Assembly: GCA_965368085.1 (NCBI GenBank)
Contig: CBDULP010000005.1
Span: 50,459-114,458, forward strand
Length of the DNA: 64,000 bases
Direction: 5' to 3'
Source of the DNA: Peptoclostridium sp965368085
GTDB taxonomy: Bacteria; Bacillota; Clostridia; Peptostreptococcales; Peptostreptococcaceae
A model generated the notes under the pieces. It did not search any database. It had not been told where the DNA came from and was given only the letters and a program-made list of their open reading frames with translations. A program made the translations under genes and the position numbers. Below, one piece after another: positions 44,402 through 53,028 of the stretch; within the stretch, counting starts at the first letter, position 1, and each line of letters begins with the position of its first letter.

Positions 44402-46378
44402 TTATTCCTTCTCCTTAATGAAGCCCTTTTTATATGCAAGCAGCAGCATCTTCAGGTATTTTATCTGGCTTTCAAGCTCTATTCCTATGTCAGTGTCAGA
44501 TACGCATTTCCTGCTTGTTCTTTCGAGCACTGAAATTGTGGATTTAATGTCCTGCTCTTTTTTTATCGCGTTTTCGGTTGACTCAAAAGGCTCGTGAGTT
44601 GCAAGTCTCAGGCTGTAGGAGTCATATATCAGTGTATAACCGGCAAGTCCTGTAGTAGACTGGTAAGCCCTTGAAAACCCGCCGTCTATAACAAGAAGTC
44701 TTCCGTTAGCTTTTATAGGACTTTCGCCTTTTTTTGCTTTTACCGGTACATGACCATTTATAATATGTGAAGTTTCGGGGTCAAGGTCAAATGTGGAAAG
44801 TATGTATTTGCATACTGACTCATCGTCTCTCAGGTTGAAATATGGGTCTTTTATCTCGCTATGGGCGGCCTTGTCGTTTATGAAGTACCTTTCAAATGTT
44901 GTCATCTGGTCTTTACCAAAAAGAGGGGAGTATTCTCCGCACCACAGATAAAACATTATATCTTCTCCGTATTCATCGATTATAGAGCGCTTGTCGAAAT
45001 AATAATCTCTTGCCAGCCTGTCGAATTTGTCCAAAAGCGATTTTCCGCAGTACTGGGTGCGCCCTATTGGAATGTCCTTGAATGTTCCGTCTTCATTCAT
45101 AGGAATGCATCCATGATAGAGAAGGTTTGAGTTGAATTTTAGATACATGCTTCCCTTGGAATATATGAATCTTATATGAGTTTGAAGCTTTTCGCTGTTT
45201 TTGAAATATGACAATAGCCTTTTGACAAGGTCAGCCTCGTCAGTTGTAAGCCTATATGGGTTTTGAGGGTTTATTGTAGGAAAATTCTTGTCGCAAAGAG
45301 CATACTCCTGTCCGTCTATATTTATTGTGCCTTTTTCATAGTCGATCTTGTCGAGCATGAGCCTTTTTTCCATTTGATATTGAGGGCTGTTCATTATTAT
45401 TTCGCCCTCAAGCTTAAACTGTATTATTGCAATTGCCTTGTGCATTTTAGATATTAGTTCGATATCCTTTTCCCTGAGCATGTTGTTTCTGGATGATCTG
45501 CTTATGAACTTGGTGCAGGGATCATTCCCGTAGTGTTCAAGCGCAAATGTCGCAAGAGGCATGAGGTTGATTCCATAACCTTCCTCTAGTGTTTCCAGGT
45601 TTGCATATCTTGCACATATCCGTATGACATTTGCCATGCATGCTGCAGATCCGGCTGCGGCCCCCATCCATATTATGTCGTGGTTTCCCCACTGTATGTC
45701 TACGCTGTGGTGACTTAAAAGCTCGTCAACTATCATATGGGCTCCTGGGCCTCTGTCGTAAATGTCACCGAGTATGTGAAGCCTGTCTACTGAGAATCTA
45801 TGTATGAGGTGGCATATTGCGCATATGAATTCCTCGGCGCTGCCTATGTCTATTATTGTGTTTACAGCCTGGTTGTAGTAGTTTTGTTTGTCCGCCCTGG
45901 TCTCATCTTCGTGTAAAAGCTCTTCTATTATATAAGCAAAACCGTTAGGAAGAGCTTTTCTAACTTTCGAACGGGTGTATTTTGAGGCGGTAATCCTGCA
46001 TATTCTTATTAATCTGTGAAGTGTTATTTTGTACCATTCTTTCATATTGCTCTTTTCTTTTTTTATTATTTCAAGCTTTTGTTCGGGATAGTATATAAGA
46101 GTTGCAAGAATTTTTTTTTCGCTTTCGCTGAGCATTCCGTCAAATATATCATCTATCTTCAACTTTAAAACGCCCGAGGCATTTCTAAGTACATGTGAAA
46201 AAGCCTCATATTCCCCATGTATGTCAGTAAGAAAATGTTCTGTGCCCTTTGGCAGATTCAATATCGCCTTTAAATTTATTATTTCGCTTGATACCGAAGG
46301 AATTGAAGGATACTGCTTTGAAAGAAGCTTCAAATATTCCAGATTTTTTTCAACTGAACTGGTTTCAACGTATTGCAT
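44402..46378 (-). CDS. fbp: fructose-1,6-bisphosphatase class III
   Basis: Gluconeogenic phosphatase of the Firmicutes class III type (658 residues). It belongs to the calcineurin-like metallophosphatases: TDIHGEYEAFSHVL near residue 52, GDIYDRGPGAHMI near 195 and WGNHDIIWMGAAAGS near 220 are the metal-binding motifs. A C-terminal DGGFSRAYQSTTGLAGYTLIYDSY segment is also characteristic. GAAAGGGG precedes the ATG. It suits growth on amino acids when sugars must be made. Confidence 0.95.
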   Translation of the reverse strand: MQYVETSSVEKNLEYLKLLSKQYPSIPSVSSEIINLKAILNLPKGTEHFLTDIHGEYEAFSHVLRNASGVLKLKIDDIFDGMLSESEKKILATLIYYPEQKLEIIKKEKSNMKEWYKITLHRLIRICRITASKYTRSKVRKALPNGFAYIIEELLHEDETRADKQNYYNQAVNTIIDIGSAEEFICAICHLIHRFSVDRLHILGDIYDRGPGAHMIVDELLSHHSVDIQWGNHDIIWMGAAAGSAACMANVIRICARYANLETLEEGYGINLMPLATFALEHYGNDPCTKFISRSSRNNMLREKDIELISKMHKAIAIIQFKLEGEIIMNSPQYQMEKRLMLDKIDYEKGTINIDGQEYALCDKNFPTINPQNPYRLTTDEADLVKRLLSYFKNSEKLQTHIRFIYSKGSMYLKFNSNLLYHGCIPMNEDGTFKDIPIGRTQYCGKSLLDKFDRLARDYYFDKRSIIDEYGEDIMFYLWCGEYSPLFGKDQMTTFERYFINDKAAHSEIKDPYFNLRDDESVCKYILSTFDLDPETSHIINGHVPVKAKKGESPIKANGRLLVIDGGFSRAYQSTTGLAGYTLIYDSYSLRLATHEPFESTENAIKKEQDIKSTISVLERTSRKCVSDTDIGIELESQIKYLKMLLLAYKKGFIKEKE

Positions 46379-46553
46379 GATGTATCCCCTTTCTCAAAAT
46401 TATAATGGTGTGTACTTGATGATTAGTACCCATAATATATGCTTATGTAACCGCGCATCAAAGCAGGGTTTACTATTATTTATAAAGTGGTATATTAATT
46501 ATATGACAAAAAGTGCTATTTTTATATGCCATTTTTAATAGGGGGAAGGGAAA

Positions 46554-47207
46554 ATGTTTTTTTTCAAGAAAGAACACAAGATTCATGATCTTCTGATGAA
46601 GCATCTGGATGCTGTAATAGATTGCTATGCACAGTTTTCAGACTCTCTTGACAAGGTTCTTGACTTTGTTTCAGAGGATGAGGTTTTTGCACTATGTCTT
46701 AGCGTTTCAAAAGCGGAAGCGACTGCCGACAATATAAGGCATGAAATAATAAAGGCGCTTCTCAGCGGCGCGCTTTTGCCGGAATCAAGAAGGGAGATTC
46801 TTATTCTCATAGATGAGGTTGACGAGATAGCCAACGAGGCGGAAGAGATAATAAAGCAGCTCATGATACAGAGGATAAAAATAGAAGAGCCATACAAGTC
46901 AAATATAATGAAGATTAACGAACTTACAAAAAATCAGCTGTACATACTCAGGGATACTATGGATGGAATGCTTTCGAATATTTTGGATTCTTACAAAAGT
47001 GCAGAAAAGCTAATAGGGGTAGATACCATAGAAAGTGAGATAGACAGGATCGAAGAGGATACGTTAAGGGCGCTTTTTAAATCTGATATGGAGCTTGCAC
47101 AAAAGATGCAGCTTAAGGTGTTCATATCAGGTTTTGCCAAAATATCGGATATTGCTGAAAATGTATCTGATGTACTGGAGATGATAATGGTAATGAGAAA
47201 GGTATGA
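46554..47207 (+). CDS. DUF47 (PhoU-like) phosphate transport regulator
   Basis: The 217-residue all-helical protein matches the DUF47/TIGR00153 family that commonly precedes PiT phosphate transporters: KAEATADNIRHEIIKALLSGALLPESRREILILIDEVDEIANEAEE and repeated E/D-rich helices. It probably gates or regulates the transporter encoded six bases downstream. AGGGGGAAGGG is the ribosome site. Confidence 0.9.
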   Translation: MFFFKKEHKIHDLLMKHLDAVIDCYAQFSDSLDKVLDFVSEDEVFALCLSVSKAEATADNIRHEIIKALLSGALLPESRREILILIDEVDEIANEAEEIIKQLMIQRIKIEEPYKSNIMKINELTKNQLYILRDTMDGMLSNILDSYKSAEKLIGVDTIESEIDRIEEDTLRALFKSDMELAQKMQLKVFISGFAKISDIAENVSDVLEMIMVMRKV

Positions 47208-47213
47208 TGACAT

Positions 47214-48164
47214 ATGATTTCACCATCGCTTATATCAGGTGCAATACTCGGCTGGGCGCTTGGAGCCAATAACGCGGCAAACTGTTTTGCCACGGCGGTT
47301 ACGACAAGGGCTGTTAAATATTCAGTGGCGGTTGCGATAACAGGAGTATTTGTAGTTCTTGGTGCCTGGCTCGAAGGAGCAAAGGGAATACATAAACTCA
47401 GTGGATATGCGTATTCAAGCGGCATAGACCAGCCCATAGATGCTTTTTTAGTAATGTTTGCAGCGGCATTCACGATCACTCTTATGACGATACTTAAATA
47501 TCCCGTATCCACGTCTCAGGCCATAATAGGTTCCATAATAGGTTCCGCAGCACTTGAGGGAAAAGCTGACTTTTCAAAAACATCCCAGTTTTTCGGGGCA
47601 TGGTTTGCAACTCCTATAGGAGCACTTGTAATAGGGTATGTACTTTACAGGCTTATGGAAAAATATCTTGAAAGAAAGATAATGGGATTTAATTTTTACG
47701 ACAGGTTCATCAAAATAGCATATATATCAGCAGGTGCATTTTCGGCATATTCGCTGGGGGCCAATAACGTAGCGAATGTTACATCGGTCTATGCGGGTCA
47801 GCTAAATCTTGTGACATCGTTTCAGGCACAGATAATAGGAGGGCTTACAATAGCATTTGGGGTCATAACATTTTCAAAGCCTGTAATGATGACAGTGGGA
47901 GAGGGAATAACTCCGCTGTCACCCATGTCGGGATTTGTATCAGTGCTTACTGCTGGTATAGTCGTGTACATATATGCACAGATAGGAATACCGGTATCCA
48001 CATCGCAGGCCATAGTAGGGGCTGTGATAGGGATAGGGCTTGTGAAAGGGTCAAAAACAGTAAATTACAAGACCATAAGAAACATACTGTTTGCGTGGTT
48101 TGGAACTCCGACAATAGGGGCGTTGGTTAGCATGATAGTATTCAGTGTTTACAAATTCATTTAA
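47214..48164 (+). CDS. pit: PiT-family inorganic phosphate transporter
   Basis: The 316-residue membrane protein has the duplicated PiT signature: WALGANNAANCFATAVTTR near the start and AYSLGANNVANVTS in the second half, plus two PVSTSQAI segments. It is a low-affinity cation-coupled phosphate importer. The preceding DUF47 gene is its usual partner. It ends before a bidirectional terminator. Confidence 0.95.
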   Translation: MISPSLISGAILGWALGANNAANCFATAVTTRAVKYSVAVAITGVFVVLGAWLEGAKGIHKLSGYAYSSGIDQPIDAFLVMFAAAFTITLMTILKYPVSTSQAIIGSIIGSAALEGKADFSKTSQFFGAWFATPIGALVIGYVLYRLMEKYLERKIMGFNFYDRFIKIAYISAGAFSAYSLGANNVANVTSVYAGQLNLVTSFQAQIIGGLTIAFGVITFSKPVMMTVGEGITPLSPMSGFVSVLTAGIVVYIYAQIGIPVSTSQAIVGAVIGIGLVKGSKTVNYKTIRNILFAWFGTPTIGALVSMIVFSVYKFI

Positions 48165-48188
48165 AAAATGAACTCTCATAACGAAAAA

Positions 48189-48228
48189 CAAAGGCAAAAG
48201 CCATTAATGGCTTTTGCCTTTGTTTTTC
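48189..48228. terminator. bidirectional terminator between pit and nifU-like gene
   Basis: Perfect 17-bp palindrome CAAAGGCAAAAGCCATT / AATGGCTTTTGCCTTTG with T-runs. Confidence 0.88.
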
Positions 48229-48866
48229 TATTCTTTTGAATATATAACTTTTACAGATTCGACGTCCCAAAGTGTTTCGAGCTTTTCTATTATGTCCTCT
48301 TTTATGCTTGATGCGAACTGGTGGGAAGATAGTATTGAAATAGTTACTGTAACAGTGCCTTCGCTCACGACTATTCCCGTGACAAGTCCTGTCTTTACAA
48401 TATCAAGCCCCCTTTCGGGGTTCATTACCTTTTTAAGCCTTGTTTCAACGGTTGACATTGTAGTCGGCTCTTTTTCTGTTAGGAGACCGTGCCTTTCTTC
48501 GTAATTTGTTATTGCAGAGTGAAGGGCTTCCACTGCAAGCACTGAACAGTGGACTTTTACATTCGGAAGGCCTCCAAGGGCGCTTTCAGCATCCCTCCAG
48601 GTGAGCTTTTTGGCATCTTCTATTGTCTTTCCCTTTGCAAGTTCTGTTATTACAGATGCAGTGGCTATGTTGGAGGCGCATCCGTACGATTCGAACTTTA
48701 TATCCTCTATAACATGGGTAGCTTCGTCAACCCGTATTGTAAGCGATACCATGTCGCCGCAAGCGGAGCTGCCTTCTGTGGCTTGCCCATCGGGATTTTC
48801 TATTCGGCCTACATTCTTAGGGTTTTTAAAATGCTCTAGAACTTTTTCACTGTATGGGAATTTCAT
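48228..48866 (-). CDS. IscU-type Fe-S scaffold fused to a MIP18-like domain
   Basis: The 212-residue protein has an N-terminal IscU/NifU scaffold with the three cluster cysteines Cys36 (SSACGD), Cys63 (YGCASN) and Cys106 (HCSVLA). Residues about 140-212 match a MIP18/DUF59 domain (VMNPERGLDIVKTGLVTGI..VTVTI) rather than the usual NifU C-terminal Fe-S domain. The cysteine commonly found in SufT-like MIP18 proteins is replaced (ISILSSHQF). It follows nifS by two bases and is the end of a sulfur-transfer operon. GAAAGGAGAG precedes the ATG. Confidence 0.88.
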   Translation of the reverse strand: MKFPYSEKVLEHFKNPKNVGRIENPDGQATEGSSACGDMVSLTIRVDEATHVIEDIKFESYGCASNIATASVITELAKGKTIEDAKKLTWRDAESALGGLPNVKVHCSVLAVEALHSAITNYEERHGLLTEKEPTTMSTVETRLKKVMNPERGLDIVKTGLVTGIVVSEGTVTVTISILSSHQFASSIKEDIIEKLETLWDVESVKVIYSKE

Positions 48867-48868
48867 GT

Positions 48869-50035
48869 CTATCTCTCCTTTCCAAGGGGGCTTATTTTTC
48901 TGAGGTTTTGGACTATTTTGGAAACAGCCTGGACGAGCTCATCTATATGATCCATTGTATTGTACCTGCTTAGGCTGAACCGTATTGAGCCGTGGGCGTC
49001 CTCGTGAGAGCCCCCTATTGCCATCATCACGTGGCTTGCCTCAAGTGATTTGCTAAAGCAGGCTGAGCCGGTGCTCACCGCAAATCCATACATGTCAAGG
49101 TGAAGGGTTATGGATTCGCCTTCCACATAGTGGAAAGTTATGTTCGCGTTTTGGGGGAGCCGGCTTGAGCTATCCCCGTTGAGGCTGGTGGCGGGTATTT
49201 CAGAAAGAACTTTTCCTATGAGATAGTCCCTCATTTTTTGAAGGGAATTGCTTTCATCACAAGGCATTATCTCGACTGATTTTGCAAATCCCACGATTGA
49301 AGGTATGTCTTCTATTCCAGCTCTCATATTGAACTCCTGAAAACCTCCATCCATCAGTTTTTTAAACGGAGAATCTTTTCGTATGAAAAGCCCCCCGATT
49401 CCTTTTGGGCCATGAATAGTATGAGCTGAAAAAGTCATAAAGTCTACATTTAGACTTGAAAGATCTATAGGGATTCTCATGAATGTATGGGTTGCATCGG
49501 TATGAAACGGAACTCCCTTTTGAGAGCACAGCTTTCCTATGGCTCCTATGTCCTGAATAGTTCCTATTTCCTGGTTAGAGTGCTGTATAGACACGAGAAC
49601 GGTATCCTCCCTTATTGAAGACTCAAGCTGGTTAATATCGATAAATCCCTTGGCATCAACGTCTATATAGGTAACTTCAAAGCCTTCTCTTTCAAGGCGT
49701 TTTATGGTGTTCAATACCGGAAAATCCTCTATTTTGGAGGTTATTATGTGATTGCCATTTGAGGAAAGGGCTGCAGTAGCCCCCTTTATTGCCGTGTTGC
49801 TCGACTCACAGCTTCCTGATGTGAATACTATCTCTTCAGGATTAGCCCTTATGCTTTTAGCTATTATATTTCTAGATCTGTCAACGGCCTCTTTTGCCTC
49901 TATGCCCATTGAATATGCAAATTCTGATGTTGCAACTGAGTATATATCGAAAAAATAAGGTTTCATTTCTTCAAGCACCATTTCATCAAGCCTTGTTGCA
50001 GCTGAATTGTCAAAATAGATCTGAGTTTGGAACAT
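48869..50035 (-). CDS. cysteine desulfurase (NifS/IscS-like)
   Basis: PLP-dependent enzyme of 388 residues that takes sulfur from cysteine for Fe-S cluster and tRNA modification. Features are the N-terminal YFDNSAATRLDE, the PLP lysine region FMTFSAHTIHGPKGIGGLF, and the mobile-loop catalytic cysteine in STGSACFSKS. It is paired with the IscU-like gene downstream. The gene order TusA, DsrE, NifS, IscU suggests sulfur relay. AAAGGAGG lies before the ATG. Confidence 0.93.
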   Translation of the reverse strand: MFQTQIYFDNSAATRLDEMVLEEMKPYFFDIYSVATSEFAYSMGIEAKEAVDRSRNIIAKSIRANPEEIVFTSGSCESSNTAIKGATAALSSNGNHIITSKIEDFPVLNTIKRLEREGFEVTYIDVDAKGFIDINQLESSIREDTVLVSIQHSNQEIGTIQDIGAIGKLCSQKGVPFHTDATHTFMRIPIDLSSLNVDFMTFSAHTIHGPKGIGGLFIRKDSPFKKLMDGGFQEFNMRAGIEDIPSIVGFAKSVEIMPCDESNSLQKMRDYLIGKVLSEIPATSLNGDSSSRLPQNANITFHYVEGESITLHLDMYGFAVSTGSACFSKSLEASHVMMAIGGSHEDAHGSIRFSLSRYNTMDHIDELVQAVSKIVQNLRKISPLGKER

Positions 50036-50069
50036 GTTATCCTCCTTTTATATTTGCTATAAGCCTGTA

Positions 50070-50489
50070 TTATATGAACAGTGTGACTTCCGACTCACGA
50101 GCTTCTTGTATATAAGTTCCAACGGCCCCGTATTCATCTATGAGGTCTTCTCTTATATCCGATTTTGATATCCCCATTATCTCCATTGTCATGTCACAGG
50201 CTATTATCTTGCCTCCAAGCTCCTTGAAATCGCTTATCATGCGCTCGAGATCTATTACATTCGCCTTTTTCATTCGGCTTTTTATCATGAACCGGCCGAG
50301 CCCTCCAAAATTCATCTTGGAAAGGGGCCCTTTTTCAAGACCTCCTTTTTTGAGTCTCAAAAGCCCCCAGAATGTAAAAAATATGGAGGCCTCCATGCCC
50401 ATTGCAAGAGCGCCGTTGGCAACTATAAGAGCGCTGTATATCTTGTCCATGTCTCCGCTGTGGAGTATTATTGTAGTCTTTTGTGACAT
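50070..50489 (-). CDS. DsrE/DsrF-family sulfur-relay-like protein
   Basis: The 139-residue protein starts TTIILHSGDMDKIYSALIVANGALAMGMEASIFFTFWGL, the typical DsrE2-like opening, and has one conserved-position cysteine in KIIACDMTMEIMG that could carry persulfide sulfur. Such proteins usually accompany TusA, which is encoded 56 bases upstream. GGAGGTG precedes the ATG by about 6 bases. A precise acceptor is not known. Confidence 0.85.
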   Translation of the reverse strand: MSQKTTIILHSGDMDKIYSALIVANGALAMGMEASIFFTFWGLLRLKKGGLEKGPLSKMNFGGLGRFMIKSRMKKANVIDLERMISDFKELGGKIIACDMTMEIMGISKSDIREDLIDEYGAVGTYIQEARESEVTLFI

Positions 50490-50545
50490 TAGTACACCTC
50501 CGTGTATATTATTTCAAATTGAGAACAATCACTTCTTATAAGGAA

Positions 50546-50767
50546 TTATCTTTGTATCATTATAGTCCACACATTGCCCTCTTCAGATATGTCTATAAGC
50601 GAAAGGCCTAGCGCATCTACTGCCATAGGGATTTCAACTTTTGAGGCGGGATGGGTGCCGACCACCTGGATGATGTCGCCCGGCTGAGCTTTTTTTAGAG
50701 CCTTTCTCATTTCGACAAGAGGAACGGGGCATGTCTGTCCCCTCACATCTATTTTTATAACTGCCAT
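50546..50767 (-). CDS. TusA/SirA-family sulfur carrier
   Basis: The 73-residue protein has the family core DVRGQTCPVPLVEMRKAL with Cys13 in the CPxP motif as the sulfur carrier. It starts the leftward operon with DsrE, NifS and IscU-like genes and is divergent from the purine-riboswitch leader. AAGGAGG is the ribosome site. It could feed 2-thiouridine, molybdopterin or selenium handling; the sequence does not decide. Confidence 0.92.
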   Translation of the reverse strand: MAVIKIDVRGQTCPVPLVEMRKALKKAQPGDIIQVVGTHPASKVEIPMAVDALGLSLIDISEEGNVWTIMIQR

Positions 50768-50909
50768 TTTGTACCTCCTTGAGTTGAATTTTGTGTAAAA
50801 TAAAATTGAATGATATATTGTATTAAATGTATAAGTAATATATATCCAAATAGCCGGATAATATTTATATTTTAAAAAGCGAACACATCGAAAAAAATTA
50901 TATTTGGAG

Positions 50910-50938
50910 TTGATTTTTTATAAACAATGGTTTAAAAT
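50910..50938 (+). promoter_or_regulatory. promoter of the xpt leader
   Basis: TTGATT (50910-50915), a 17-base spacer and TAAAAT (50933-50938), about 47 bases before the riboswitch aptamer. Confidence 0.6.
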
Positions 50939-50984
50939 GAAAAGTAAGTTGAATGTTATTTGAAAAACGAGATACTAACGTTCG

Positions 50985-51051
50985 CCTGTATAATTATGGT
51001 GATAAGGTCCATAAGTCTCTACCAGACTGCCGTAAATAGTCTGCCTACAGG
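50985..51051 (+). promoter_or_regulatory. purine (guanine-type) riboswitch aptamer
   Basis: The P1 arms CCTGTA / TACAGG enclose two hairpins with the conserved loops TAAGG and CCGTAAAT and the junction TCTCTACCAG. The specificity base before the 3' P1 strand is C, which fits guanine or xanthine rather than adenine. It lies upstream of xpt. Confidence 0.92.
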
Positions 51052-51158
51052 TTTTAACCCAAGATTTATCAAACTCAGCATATATCGGTTAATATTCGAT
51101 TGAACACTGTAACAGCGAATATTCCATATTTTACTCAGTATGATTATATCTGGATTGA

Positions 51159-51192
51159 AACCTTGTCTATTTGGACAGGGTTATTTTTTTTT
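51159..51192 (+). terminator. purine riboswitch expression-platform terminator
   Basis: Stem AACCTTGTC / GACAGGGTT (one G-T pair) plus T-run, immediately before the xpt ribosome site. Its left arm can pair with the P1 3' side (ACAGGTTT), giving the alternative antiterminator. Confidence 0.75.
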
Positions 51193-51207
51193 GATGGGAG
51201 GCAGGAT

Positions 51208-51783
51208 ATGAATTTTGTAGAAAAAAAGATATTGGAAGAGGGACGCGTAGAAGGGGAAGACATATTAAAAGTTGACAGTTTTTTGAACCATCAGATAGAT
51301 GTTGAATTTCTGAATGAAATAGGAAAAAGATTCAAAGAGATATTCAAAGACCAAAAAATTGACAAGATACTTACGGTTGAAGCATCTGGAATAGCAATAG
51401 CATGCATATGCGCCCAGTATTTCAATGTACCTGTTGTATTTGCCAAAAAGATGGACTCTAAAAATCTTGACAAAGAGACATATGAAAGCGAAGTTTACTC
51501 GTTTACAAAGGCAAAGCACTACACTATAAAGATATCTAAGAGATACCTTGGCAGGGGCGAGAATGTTCTGTTTATAGACGATTTCCTTGCAAACGGAAGG
51601 GCGGCTCTTGGAATAAAGAACATAGTGGACCAGGCCGATGCGAATCTTGTAGGTATTGGAATAGTAATAGAAAAGGGATTCCAGGAAGGAAGAGCTATTC
51701 TTGAAGATTTGGGGATGAACCTTTACTCACTTGCAATAATAGAAAAGATGGAAAAAGGAAAAATAAGTTTTAAAAGCATTTAA
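51208..51783 (+). CDS. xpt: xanthine phosphoribosyltransferase
   Basis: Salvages xanthine to XMP using PRPP. The 191-residue protein has the PRPP motif VLFIDDFLANGRAA and the Xpt-specific N-terminus (FLNHQIDVEFLNEIGKRF and VEASGIAIAC). ATG 51208 follows GGGAGGC. The guanine-type riboswitch upstream is the usual Firmicutes control for this gene. The transporter genes that follow would supply purines or nucleosides. Confidence 0.95.
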   Translation: MNFVEKKILEEGRVEGEDILKVDSFLNHQIDVEFLNEIGKRFKEIFKDQKIDKILTVEASGIAIACICAQYFNVPVVFAKKMDSKNLDKETYESEVYSFTKAKHYTIKISKRYLGRGENVLFIDDFLANGRAALGIKNIVDQADANLVGIGIVIEKGFQEGRAILEDLGMNLYSLAIIEKMEKGKISFKSI

Positions 51784-51906
51784 GCTTTAAAATGGATGCA
51801 CGCTATGGAATGTGCATCGCAGATAAAGTTATTGGAATATTCGCGTTTGATTGAATAATTGCAATGCATTCTGTATACATAACTATGAAAACTCAGGAGG
51901 GTAAAA

Positions 51907-53016
51907 ATGAAAAAGAAAATTTTTGCAGTAATGATGTCTATAGTACTAGTTTTTTCACTTGCTTTAACAGGATGTGGTTCAAAGGAAGAGCCTTCAGATC
52001 AGACGGCTGAGACTTCAGCTGACTCAATGAAGGTTGGATTCATATACGTAGGGCCTATAGGCGACGGCGGGTGGAGCTATGCGCACAATGAAGCGAGAGA
52101 ATATCTTGAAAACGAACTTGGAGTATCTACAATATATAAGGAATCCGTTCCAGAAGGACCAGAAGTTGAAAAGATAATGAGAGATATGATAGATCAGGGA
52201 GCAAAGGTTATATTTGCTACAAGTTTTGGATACATGGATTATGTGGAAAAAATTTCAAAGGAATATCCGGATGTCAAATTCCTTCACTGCTCGGGATACA
52301 AGGACGGCGAGAACATGTCCAACTACTTTGGAAGAATGTATGAGCCTAGATACCTTTCTGGAGTAGTTGCAGGAATGAAGACTGAAACCGACAAGATAGG
52401 ATATGTTGCAGCTTATGAAATACCAGAGGTAATAAGAGGTATAAATGCATTCACCCTTGGAGTCAAGTCTGTAAACCCTGATGCAAGTGTAGCGGTGAGA
52501 TGGACTCACACATGGTATGACCCTGTAAGTGAAAAAGCAGCAGCAGAATCGCTTCTGGACGAAGGAGCGGATGTAATTGCTCAGCACCAGGATACTGCAG
52601 GACCTCAGCAGGCAGCCCAGGAAAAAGGAGCATTTTCAATAGGATACAATACCGACATGAAGGAGATGGCCCCACAGGCTTATCTTACAGCACCTGTTTG
52701 GAACTGGGGACCATATTATGTGAAGCAGGTTCAGGCTGCTATGGACGGGAATTGGAAGAGCGAGAACTACTGGGGTGGAATGGAAGATGAAGTTATTCAG
52801 CTTGCCCCTATGACAGATCTTGTGCCAAGTGAAGCTGTTGAAAAGGTGGCAGAACTTGAAGGAAAGATAAAAGATGGAAGACTTAAGGTGTTTGCAGGAC
52901 CTATAAAGGATAACGAAGGAAACGTAGTTGTAAAGGAAGGCGAAGTTATTACAGACGCACAGATGCTTTCTATGGATTGGCTTGTTGAAGGTGTAGAAGG
53001 AAGTATAAAAAAATAA
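51907..53016 (+). CDS. BMP-family nucleoside-binding lipoprotein
   Basis: The 369-residue protein has a signal peptide with lipobox LTGC (Cys23) and the BMP family body: VGFIYVGPIGDGGWSYAHNEA, NYFGRMYEPRYLSGVVAGMKT, VNPDASVAVRWTHTWYDP and ADVIAQHQDTAGPQQAA. These proteins bind nucleosides for ABC import. The ATPase and two permeases follow directly. AGGAGG precedes the ATG. The ligand may be a purine nucleoside given xpt next door, which is inference. Confidence 0.93.
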   Translation: MKKKIFAVMMSIVLVFSLALTGCGSKEEPSDQTAETSADSMKVGFIYVGPIGDGGWSYAHNEAREYLENELGVSTIYKESVPEGPEVEKIMRDMIDQGAKVIFATSFGYMDYVEKISKEYPDVKFLHCSGYKDGENMSNYFGRMYEPRYLSGVVAGMKTETDKIGYVAAYEIPEVIRGINAFTLGVKSVNPDASVAVRWTHTWYDPVSEKAAAESLLDEGADVIAQHQDTAGPQQAAQEKGAFSIGYNTDMKEMAPQAYLTAPVWNWGPYYVKQVQAAMDGNWKSENYWGGMEDEVIQLAPMTDLVPSEAVEKVAELEGKIKDGRLKVFAGPIKDNEGNVVVKEGEVITDAQMLSMDWLVEGVEGSIKK

Positions 53017-53028
53017 TCGGGTGATTTT

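Noticed and set aside
51784..51906. Second riboswitch or terminator before the BMP lipoprotein
   Set aside because: There is a 7-bp hairpin (GATGCAC / GTGCATC) but no T-run and no known aptamer core.
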